Shown: in pieces, positions 25,201-35,150 of the stretch
Numbering within the stretch: the stretch's first letter is position 1
How the letters are laid out: each line of letters opens with the position of its first letter
DNA from: Colletotrichum lupini
Lineage: Eukaryota; Ascomycota; Sordariomycetes; Glomerellales; Glomerellaceae
Direction: 5' to 3'
Assembly (NCBI RefSeq): GCF_023278565.1
Contig: NC_064679.1
Location: forward strand, 3,224,001 to 3,288,000
DNA length: 64,000 nt
The notes under the pieces: generated by a model
What the model was told of the DNA's origin: nothing
Databases searched by the model: none
Seen by the model: the letters and a program-made list of their open reading frames with translations, nothing else
Made by a program: the position numbers and the translations under genes

Positions 25201-26775
25201 ATTTCGCGTGAAGCGCTGCCTCAAGCCCACTATTTCCAGCAACTATTGCTTGGTCTCTCCACTCTCCTAATAAAAATAGGCCCTGCGACTGGGTGTTGGA
25301 ACCAGGGAAGTGCGTCGATGTGGGAGAAAGCAGACCAGACTCACAAAGCCCAGAGTCCCAGAGCAGCAGACCATCAGCAGGAACTGGAAAAATGGCCCAC
25401 CAAGAACGCAGGACGCGGGACGCAAGACATGGGATGCAGAAGTGAGGAGAGGAGCAAAGCAAAGCAGAGCAGAGCAGAGAGCAGAGGAGAGCATCGACCT
25501 TTCATATTTTCTCTCCTGGAGACCTGGAGACCTGGACTGGCCCTGCTCACGTTCTTTCTGACATGCCCCTGTTTGGTCGACGGGGACCCTCACACTTGGC
25601 TGGCCTGCGTTAGACTTAGCCGTGCCTTTTTGGCTTTTCTCTCGCTCACTCACTTTCTCTTGCCTTGCCTAATTCCTTACTGATCGGATCGCCTCCTCCT
25701 TTCCACATTCCCACCCGCCCACCGTTCGCTCCAAGTCTCCAACCTCTCGTTGTCTGCTTCGCCGACCCTCGCTGCTGCTGCCATCATTTGTTGCATATCA
25801 TTTCGTGTTGTGCCCATCCATCCCACGACTTGACTTTGTTTCTGTTTATTCATTCGTTCTTCATATCCTAATACCCCAGTTTCCATCCTCCCCATCGCAT
25901 CGCATCGGCGAACCCCCCCCCTAGCCCGCCCGCTTGTCCATCATCTCCATCGTCTCTGGCCTTGTACAGCCCGGGTCCAGCTTTTTTTTTTGCATCTCTT
26001 TGCGTTTGGATAAAAAAGTTTGGATGAGATCATACGGCTTTTGGTTTCACGTCCTCGCATGCGCTCTATAGACTAATATTCGTCTCGTCGCCTTCTCGAC
26101 TGTTCGCCGTCTCATTCTGTCTCGTTGGACAGACCCCTTGGGTAAGCCATCATCAAGCCATTCCTTTCGTCCTCCCTCATTCCTCAGCCCACCGGCCCAG
26201 GCCTATACATAGCTGCGCTCCCCCTTTGGATTCGCGACATCACGGCGCGCGAGAGAGCGGGAGAAGTATTGCATTGTTGTTGAGAGCCCAGGTCCATCGC
26301 TAAGGCTGCTGGCGGCTACCATTTCCGCAATACCCTCATTCCCCATCTTCCCGTCTCCTCGGTCCCCACGAGTGGCACACATACCTAGCTCAGTCGCATA
26401 CTGGAGACACTCTTTGCGATACCTCACACACGCGCACAAGTCAACCAACGACGGATCGCAGTTGCAGCTGACACTCTGGATTCTTTCCGCTACGCAGTAT
26501 CGCCTCGCTTGCCGCACTTTGGTGTCACACTCCGCACCGAGTACTGACGCGAGCCACAAACAAAGCCCTCCCGAATCTCAGCTATCTGTCGTCATCCCAC
26601 ATCGGCTGACCCGCCTCGTATCGCTTTTTTTTTTCTGCGCTGCGGCCCCAGCCCAAGGCGAAGGACAGCCAGCCCCCAAAGATTTATCCTTACGAAGCCC
26701 GCTTCTCGAACTACTCGGCGTGTAAACACGCAACGTTTCTGTCCCGCAGGGAAATACGAATAGCGGTTCATCCAT
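19214..26775. other. 7.6-kb gene-poor region
   Basis: No gene I can support, although it is among the longest gaps in the window. It contains a T22 run (21588-21609), the perfect 14-bp palindrome at 22705-22718, one TACGGAGTA word (23299) and an open plus-strand frame of about 370 codons ending near 25683 that lacks convincing codon bias. The last 1-1.5 kb, rich in C and T, probably serves as promoter and long leader of the gene at 26776. Lineage-specific genes with many introns could be missed by eye. Confidence 0.45.
21588..21609. repeat. T22 homopolymer
   Basis: Twenty-two T in a row in intergenic DNA. It could be a retroposon tail or slippage product, but no flanking element is visible. 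Confidence 0.9.
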
Positions 26776-29700
26776 ATGCCTAGATTCTCCGTCTCTTTCG
26801 GCAGGCGGCGATCGACCGTCAACTCGGAAGAGTTCCATGATGAGCCGGTAGAGACAACGACCAAGGAAAGGCCGACTTCCTTCCGTGTCTTAGAAAGGAC
26901 CGAAGTTGGAATTGGAGCAGGACAAAAGTCTTTTGACGGTGGTCACAGGCTGCTCAAGGCAACCACGATGGCAATTCCTCCCAAACAATACTCGGACCTG
27001 TCTCTCGAGGACAACAACATATTTGCAGACGTGAAGAACAACCGGTATGTGTGCATCCGCCCATTTTCCTTTGAATCACGTTTCCATTTTAGAACACATT
27101 CTTGGCCCTGAAGGGCGGGAGGAGGTGGGATTGAGAAAGCAAGAAAGCGAGACCTGGAAAGCAAGCAGCAAAAAGAGGGTTGGCATGCATTCCACAGCGG
27201 CATGTCTCGGACTCAGCGGCGGATTGTTGCCCTGCTAGTGGTCTTTTTTTACTTGCTGTCTCGATTTCCCTCCCCTGTCTGCAATTCATTTCAGGGCCAT
27301 GGCAAGGATTGTGTCTAACGTCGACTGACTCAGCTTAAGGGGAAGTGGGTCATCTAATACCACCAAAACAACCTCGACAGATACTTCTTCGCGCCACAGC
27401 AACGTCTCAACCACACCGTCTTCGGCTGACCTCGGCCACCAAGGGGCTCAGGAAGAATGGAAACCCTCGATTAGAAAATCACAGACCGAAGTCCCAGCTC
27501 CCAAGCACAGCTCTGGTGGGTTCCTTAGCAAAGCCGGCAGAACCTTTTCCTTTGGCGGTCAAAAGAAGAATCAAGTCCCCGTCGACGACCATCCTCTACC
27601 TCCTCCGCCCTTGCCTCCCCAGGCGTCGCTGGAGGACGACCATAATACCCGCAGACCGAGAGGTTTGACAGATTCCACCGACAGAACTGCCACGCCTCCC
27701 AAGCTCAGCGAGGAGGACTTTGCCCTCGACTTTGGCAGTAATTTTGGTAATATGTTCAAAGGTTCCGGGTTCGACAAAAGAGCTAGCCAAATGACGCTTC
27801 CCGGCAACGACAAGTCCAACATGGGACCCCGTTCCCTCACAACAAACCGAGTCAATCAACCTCAGCCGTCGCCCATCAAGATCGACAAGTCCATCAAAGT
27901 CGAGGCCTCGCCTTATTCATGGAGCAGTCAACACTCTAATGATAATTTGCTGCACTCCGGTTCCAACTCTCCCCCGGCTACTGCACCACCCCCAGTGCCC
28001 CGGCACGGCTCACCACTGGCCTTCCGCAACAATGTGCCATCCGATATCATCGAAGACGAAGATGCAAACCTTCTGAAGGATTCGGTGGCAGCTAGTCGAT
28101 TTCTTGGCAGTTCCGGTCAGCCTAGCAACCCGTCTCCACCCGGGAGATTCCGCAGAAATGAAGATGCATTCTCCACAGCGTGGGATGCAACGGACAGCAA
28201 GAAGGAGGAGGAGAATATGTTCGATAACAGCAGAGCACAACCGCCGAAGCCACCCGCGAACACGCAACGCTACATCTCCAACAACAACAATCACAGCCCG
28301 CCCCGAAACAAAGTTATGACTCCCGCCGAGTTCGAGAAGTACCGTCGAGACAAGGAACGCGATGACAACACGAGCGAAACGGTCAAGGCCTCCGACGACA
28401 ACCGCGATGACGATGAGGATCAGTATGATGACGACGAGGATGACATTGAAAAGGCGAAGCTAGCAGCCAAGCAAAGGAAGAAGCAGGAGGCTCACATGGC
28501 CGTCTACCGACAGCAGATGATGAAGGTGACGGGCGAGAACCCGATGGCCGGCCCTTCCGGGCATGCTACCCGACCAAATCTATCGGTGTCGCTCAGCACC
28601 CCCAACCTCGGAAACCTGACCGTCCCCGCGGGTCCACTGACGGGCAGGTCAGACGGCTCCGAGGGAGAGGAGGACGAAGAAGTGCCGCTTGCCATTTTGG
28701 CTGCACACGGATTCCCAAACAAGAACAAGCCGCCTGCTCGACTCATGAACATGGCTTCGAACCCTGATTTGCGTGCATCCGCTCAGAACCAGCCCCAGCC
28801 TGCGAGACCGGGGTCGAGCATGGGCGAGGGAACAGGGCCGAGGGGAACAAGCGGTGGTCACCTTCCCGCCTTTGCGAGGAAGCTCCCGCAAGACCCGTTC
28901 TTGGGTGCTGGTCTCATCAACGGACCGCCACGCGAGTCTCTTACGTTTGGAGGAGGCTCTCCTGCCCCCGGTGCCCAGCAGCCAGCCGTCGTGGGCGGCC
29001 TTGTCGGTGTTATCGCTGGCGAGGAACGAGCCCGGGCTATGCGCAGAGGTAGCCCCAACGTTGAGGCTAACGTCGATCCCTTCACAGGAGCACCGGTTGG
29101 CCCTGGCAACGGAGTTCCGGCCTCCATGGTATACAGCAACATGAACGGAATGAACGGCGGAATGGGTGGTATGGGAGGCATGCCGCAGATGCAACAGATG
29201 CAGCAAATGCAACAGATGCAGCAGATGCAACAGATGCAGCAGATGCAACAGATGCAGCAGATGCAACAGATGCAGGGAATGCCCGGAATGCCTCAGATGC
29301 CTCAGATGCCCCAGATGATGCTTACACCAGGAGACCAGGCACAGATTCAAATGACCCAGCAGATGCAGCAGTTTATGCAGATGCAGATGCAGTTCATGCA
29401 GATGATGGCGACTCCAGGTGGTCAGAACATGAACGCCATGAACGGAATGAATGGCATGCAAAGACCGATGAGCCATGTCGGAACACCCTCCGTCCACGAC
29501 AGCCAGCGCCAGTCCTACTTTGGAGATTCCATGCTGGAGCCCCCTCGACTCGACCCCCGAACGAGAACCATGAGCATGGTGCAGCCAAGCTCCTCTTCAT
29601 GGATTCAACCTCCCGGAGGAGGATTTGCTCCATCTATTCACGGAGGCATGGGTGGTGGTGGGTACGCACCCAGTATTCACGCCCAAGGTGCCGGGTATGC

Positions 29701-30004
29701 TCCCTCGATCGCACCCTCGGAACGCAGCAACGTGGGCTTACCAGGCCGTTACAGACCCGTAACGCAAGCGCCCCAATTGGACTCTGGCCGACGCATGTCG
29801 GTCATGTCGGGAGCCATGGGATGGGACCAGCCTCCCAAGGTCGTCCAGCAGCAGGAGAACAAGTTGCCTGACAAATCCAACAGCAACTCGGACGATGACG
29901 ACGAAGAGGGCTGGGCCGCGATGAAGGCCAAGAAGGAGAAGAAGCGGGGACTGTGGAGGACGAAGAAGAGCATCGGCAGTGAAATTGGAGCACTCATCTC
30001 TTGA
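26776..30004 (+). CDS. large low-complexity fungal protein with Met-Gln-Gln repeat
   Basis: Function unknown. Exons 26776-27044 and 27334-30004 join at Arg90 across a 289-bp intron (GTATGT...CTCAG), giving 979 residues. An AAG six bases downstream of the chosen acceptor also fits the frame. The N-terminus MPRFSVSFGRRRS and the C-terminus DDDEEGWAAMKAKKEKKRGL look like the conserved ends of a Pezizomycotina family that I recognise only vaguely. Between them the protein is mostly disordered: Pro/Ser-rich stretches, an acidic block followed by a basic helix (near AKLAAKQRKKQEAHMAVYRQ), and from residue 709 nine perfect MQQ units grading into MPQ and Gly/Met-rich sequence. There is no signal peptide, membrane segment or enzyme motif. 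A cytosolic scaffold or RNA/condensate role is only a guess from composition. Confidence 0.85.
29189..29269 (+). repeat. coding 9-bp tandem repeat (ATGCARCAR)9
   Basis: Nine units of ATGCARCAR encode nine Met-Gln-Gln units. Most alternate in CAA/CAG use, giving an 18-bp higher-order period. Length changes would stay in frame. Confidence 0.95.
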
Positions 30005-30720
30005 AGGTACACAAAATGACGATGCCACATGGATAAAAGGGGGATGAGAGAAGAGGTGGGATATTGGAACACGACAAAAAAAAGACTGGACATATTACCA
30101 AAAAGGAACACAGACACATCACGCAACTCATTTAAGGCGTGTTTGGGTTCTCTTTTCGATCTAGGGTTTGGTGTAGGGTAATCTTTCGGCGCACCCTCAT
30201 CAAGTGTACATTCTGGGAGAATCTGTTTGCCGGGCGTCGCTGCGGGAGTGAAAGAGCAAGATGAAAGGACTTGGTTATTGTTTACAAAGTCATGATAGAC
30301 AGCTCTTGATGCCATAATCAACTAATGTTGGAGAAAAAAAACTTGAAGATGAGCCCTTTTTCATTGCCTAGACCATGCTTGCGCTGTGTTTGGTGTACGC
30401 AACCTACTCAGGGGCCCCGAAAGTTTGTTCACTCGATCATTGGCTTCAGGTTCTACTAGTAAATGTTGATGTGTTTTCAAATGGCAAGTAAATTTCAATG
30501 GGTCGATCTCTATCCACGACAGACCCTTGGTATGATTTGTTTCGTTTCTCTTTTGTGTCTCCTTTTTCGGGTTCTTTTACTTTTTTTTTTCCAGCAAACG
30601 TCTAAAACCCAAAGAGCTTCCCCTTGCCAGTCCCTTTCACCTCAAAGACGCAGCAGTTGTGTCAAATGGGAGTTTTCTTCCTGACAAACGGGGAATTCCT
30701 CTTTCTTTCCCTCTTTACCT
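30005..30720. other. convergent 3' spacer
   Basis: 716 bp between two convergent stop codons (the MQQ protein gene and RIB4). No coding sequence is seen. It probably holds both 3' untranslated regions. Confidence 0.5.
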
Positions 30721-31440
30721 TCACTCCATCTTGCCCGCAGCCCACGCCTTGCGCTTGACGCCGAGCTCGACGGCGGCCAGGCCCCAGTCCTCGCCGTGGT
30801 TGTGACCGCCGGCCGTGAGCCCGGCGCGGGCCTGAGCCTGCTCGTCGCTGAGGACGGTCAGGACGCCAAAGATGACGGGGACGCCCGTGTCGAGGCCGAC
30901 GCGCATGAGGCCCTGGGAGACGGCGTCGGCAATGTACTCAAAGTGCATCGTCTCGCCCTTGATGAGGACGCCGACGGCGATGATGGCGTCAAATGGCTGG
31001 CCGCTGGCGGTTTCGGTGGGGAGGGAGGTCAGATCCGTGGTGGAGGCGCCGAGGAGGTCGCCGGCCGAGGTGCCGGTGCCGGATTGTGCGGATTGGACTT
31101 GGGAGGCTTGGTAGAGTCTGTGGGTTTGGGGGGTTGGTCATTGTCAGCCGAGTAGCTTCTGGAATGGATTGCGAAAGCGGAAGTTCCGAGCCCCAGCCAG
31201 TCTTGCTTGTACGACTGCTTTGCCGTTGACTCACCTCTGGACGGAGATGGGGAGCTCCCAAGCTCCCGGGACGGACTGGACGACGATGCTGGACTCCTTT
31301 ACGCCGCAGGCGAGGAGCTTCTCCTTGGCGCCCTTGACGAGGGGTTCGATGATGGACGAGTTCCAGCGGGCGTGGACGATACCGATGCGCAGGGCGCTGC
31401 CGTCGTGCTGTTGCGGGGTAGGTCCCTTGATGTCGGACAT
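30721..31440 (-). CDS. RIB4: 6,7-dimethyl-8-ribityllumazine synthase
   Basis: Penultimate enzyme of riboflavin synthesis; condenses 5-amino-6-ribitylamino-uracil with 3,4-dihydroxy-2-butanone 4-phosphate in the cytosol. Exons 31440-31235 and 31117-30721 (117-bp intron, GTGAGT...CACAG) give 200 residues. Family motifs are in order: VHARWNSSI (substrate-binding aromatic Trp26), [23 protein letters not shown] with the likely catalytic His127, [10 protein letters not shown] and a C-terminal NHGEDWG. A Ser/Thr/Gly-rich insertion of about 35 residues (75-109) sits before PFDAIIAVG, as in many fungal lumazine synthases. It is divergent from the MLH2-like gene. No riboswitch is expected in a fungus, and none is seen. 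Confidence 0.96.
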
Positions 31441-32171
31441 TTTGAGTTGAGTGGGTTGGTGGTGATTTGGGAAGAGGAAGGGTATCCAGACGTTTGTGAT
31501 CGTGGTCGCGGTAAGTGAGTGGGCGGGCAGCTCTGTAGTTTTTTGGCGGGGTGGTTTGAAGATGGCAAGTGGTGGGATGGACAGCAATGCTTCTTGGGAG
31601 CTGGGAAGAGCTACGTAAGATGCGGGTTTTGGCTTAGGAATCGCTTAGCATGACTTGTGTTTGTATTACGGGATACACAGTAGCAAGGCGGGCGGGCGGG
31701 CTTCCAGGAACGAGGACCTTGCGATGCGGGGCAGAGCGGTTTGAGGTGCTTGCGTGCCTTGCACCTGCGAAGGGGAGCTGCGGGGCTCGGCGCCCTGGGA
31801 ATTGACTACAGGAAACAGTACCTTAGCTTTGGCACGGGCGGTTGCTCCCATTAAGGCTATCGACTGGGACCAGCTGGCAAATCGGCCGTCGTGTTCTTGG
31901 ACGGGAAGGGACGACTTACACACCTACTTCCTACGCTTGCTGTTGAGTACGTCCAGTCTCTTCTTGTTGCCTTTCTCCCAAGTCCAGATCCGCCGGATTC
32001 TTCTAACCTTCGTAACACCATCGTCTTGACAATTTTCCTTGTCGTTTTTCTCACATCGTCGTGTCCATATTGTCTGTCCCTTACTATCTAGTAATATCTT
32101 CTCCCTTTCGGGGCACCTGCTCTTGTCTTAGACGTCTGCACCGATCTCTTTGAGCCCTGTGTTCGTGCAGG
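31441..32171. promoter_or_regulatory. divergent RIB4/MLH2 intergenic region
   Basis: 731 bp between divergent start codons. It must contain both promoters. No specific element was recognised. Confidence 0.45.
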
Positions 32172-35150
32172 ATGTCAATATCTCAGCTACCACAAGCGAC
32201 TGTTCGTCAGCTTGGCTCCTCTGTCGTCATCCCATCTCCTGTGTCACTTGTCAAGGAACTCGTAGACAATGCTATTGACGCCAATGCAAACCATATCGAG
32301 ATCAGAACTTCCGCAAACGCAATAGACAAAATCCAGGTCAGAGACAACGGTCACGGTATTAGCTCAGAGGACTACGATGCTCTTGGACGCCGGTCCCACA
32401 CCAGTAAGCTTCGGACTTTCGAGGAGCTTCAATGCAAGGGAGGCCAAACACTCGGCTTCCGCGGCGATGCCTTGGCAAGCGTAAATGCCGTCTCGAAGCT
32501 TACCATCACGACTAGAACGACCCGTGATCCAGTGGCGGTCTTGCTGGTACTAAACCCCAAGGGCGGTGGATTTACGGATAAGAAGCATGTTGCGGGCTCC
32601 GTTGGGACTACCGTCGACGTCTCGGACTTGTTTGCCAACATTCCGGTTCGCAGGCAACAAATTCTGAAGGAGAGCAAGAAAACATACGCACAGATCAAGG
32701 ACCTCCTACAGGTATACGCACTCACTCGACCTCACATTAGACTCTGCTTGAAGGTCATAAAAAATGACAAGCTCTCGTGGTCTTATGCTCCAAGCAAAGA
32801 CGGTGGCGTACGAGAGGCAGTTCTCCAAGTCTTTGGGTCCGAGCTAGTTTCGCAATGCGTCTAGAAGACGTTCAGCGGAACCACTCCTGCGATCTCAGCA
32901 GCGAAACCGGGAAGACCAGACACACCAGCATCCGTCATGAGACTCGAAGCTTTTCTCCCGAGAGCTGATGCCGATCCTTTGAAAGTGTCTGGCAAAGGTT
33001 ACTTCATTTCCGTTGACTCGAGACCTATGGCCACCGCAGGGGGCACGATGAAGAAACTTGTCGATATTTACAAAAAACACCTGCGCGGCTGCGTCGTTCT
33101 TGACAATTCTTCCAAGTCCATTCCCAAGCCCTTCATACGCTTGAATGTCGAATGCAGGCTCGGAAGCTACGACCCCAACGTAACCACGGCCAAAGACGAG
33201 GTCATCTTTGCAAACGAGCCAAAATTACTGTCCCTATTCGAAGACATGTGCAAGGAGATATACCGAGCAACCGAGCCCGACATAACAGCTGAAGTGGTCA
33301 CGGAAAGTCACCAAGGTGCATACGAGCGAGCTAGACATAAAAGTCCGGATCTTCTTCCAGACGACGACGAAGAGAACTATGACCTCCTGCAAGAATTGGT
33401 CTCGGTCGACGGGAAGAGTCAGGAAAGAGTACTGACCGGCCTGGGTTCCCCTGAAAGTGGACAGCAGCTGCCAGAACCCCCCGATAGAGAGCATTCACAC
33501 GGTCGTAAAGCCGTGCCTGGGGTGGTGGAAGATCTGAGTTGTCCCGCTTCTGTGGATCACAGCTCAATAGATATCGAGTACAGCACTGTCATAAACAGTT
33601 CCCCTTCCTCAGACCCAGGGCAAGCACGAATTGGCCGAGGAGATGAGGCGGATACTCAGGAGGCAGTGCTCACCCAAACCCTCCTTCGGACTGGCTGGGA
33701 AGTGAATATGGCTAGAGACGAGACTGCCAGTCCCGAGGGTCAAACGCAGCTGGTTCTTCTGGGGCCTCCCAGCACTGACGTACACGAGCTCATCCAGTCA
33801 CAAGTGGAACAGCAGACACAAAGAGAGGAACCAAACCCGTGGTCTTTGGCCAGGAAGGCGGCAGCAAACCATTCGGCTCGCCGCGAAAATATATCTGGCC
33901 TCCAATACACGGGCGAACAAAGGGACGGCGATACAACTCCTCGCCAGCAAGGCCATGCCCCCAATTTAGCAGATACTATGCAAGAAGCCGATGAAGTAGT
34001 CAGCCAAGAGATCGAAGATCGAAAATTTTCTCGTCAGCAGAAATTTCAACCCCATTGGGTACCTGCAGCAGCAAGGGAGGGTATTTACGAACCAGATACC
34101 TTGAAACCACCGATACTACAACACCCTACCGCCCCACCGACAAGTCATCAGATTCCAAGACACCGGGAACAGCGAAGAATTCCAAGAGATGAGGAGGCAT
34201 TCCATTCATCTTTTACTGGACACGAAATCGAAGACCTGGAAATAATACCGCAGAGGGGCCCAGGTGTTCGCCAACGCATCGGTGCCAAGACGTCGTATCC
34301 CTTTGCGGATCTTGACGAGAGTAGTGTGCTTGGCACGCCTCCTCCGTCTTCCAGTCCATTGCGAATGCCATTCCGAGTACCTGCCCGCATTGAACAAGGT
34401 AGCAACCGTCATGGACGACAGGCATCGCTGAGGCCTGCCCAGGCTGCTCGGAGATTTGAGCCTCGTAGGGCAGACGGACTGAGACAAAGCAAGCTTGCCG
34501 TTAACACACGAAGAGATATACAGCACCCGGAGCTCAAGGATACATCAGGATTTTGCTTTCCTTCAATTGAGTCCAGAAGAGATAATTACAATGATGATGT
34601 CGAAGAGACGAGGAAGTCAAAGCATCGGTATAAGCAAGCCAGCCCAGATCCAAACGAGAGGCAGATGTTGGAGAGATTGAACGCTCTACGCCACAGAACT
34701 GAAGACGTGTATGTCGAAATTGCAGGTGAAGAACGCGGAAGATCACTCTCACGGAGAGCTACAACCACCCTGCCAGATATGTCTCCGCGAAGATACCTGA
34801 AGAAGAGACTGGCATCTAGGTCCAGGTCGAGAACCAAGATACACAAGAGAATGAGATCTGAGATGCTTCCATTTGAGAAGCTTTTCTCTGAGCCTCACAC
34901 CCAAACACACTCACTTGCACTTGATCTACAAGATTTGCGGCAGGAGGTTGCCAATGCGTCTGATTTTGATCTTTACATCTCCAGAGGCATCCAGGAAGTG
35001 GCGTTTCACATGGGTAGGAATGAAATGGAGAATATCAGCAACAAGCTTCAAGAAATTGTGTGCGCCTGGGTGTATGAGAAGCATGGAGTTGAGGTGGAGC
35101 TCGAGGTTGATATTGGTGCATTGTGCGATGGAGAAGACATAGGAGTATAG
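32172..35150 (+). CDS. MLH2: MutL homologue, MLH2-like, interrupted by an in-frame TAG
   Basis: GHKL-ATPase mismatch-repair accessory protein; in yeast Mlh2 pairs with Mlh1 in the nucleus. One frame of 993 codons contains one internal stop, TAG at 32862-32864 (codon 231). ATPase motifs precede it: ELVDNAIDA (Glu29, Asn33), DNGHGI at 58-63, GFRGDAL at 95-101 (usually GFRGEAL) and GTTVDVSDLFANIPVRR. The MutL transducer domain continues in the same frame after the stop (GKGYFISVDSRPMATA, PNVTTAKDEVIF), then a long disordered region and a short helical C-terminus. It lacks the Pms1-type endonuclease domain, hence MLH2 rather than PMS1 or MLH3. No intron with sensible borders and a length divisible by three removes the TAG. 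One base (TAG for GAG) explains it. It is either a recent null allele or a sequence error; the truncated 230-residue product would lack a complete transducer. Confidence 0.8.

Noticed and set aside
28649..29497. Long minus-strand open frame (282 codons, His/Leu-rich) opposite the MQQ protein
   Set aside because: It is the complement of the MQQ repeat and has no independent start, codon bias or family match.
32805..32885. Intron in the MLH2-like gene that would remove the TAG
   Set aside because: Candidate donors (GTACGA near 32808, GTCTAG at the stop) give lengths not divisible by three with nearby acceptors, or introns far too short, and would delete conserved sequence.
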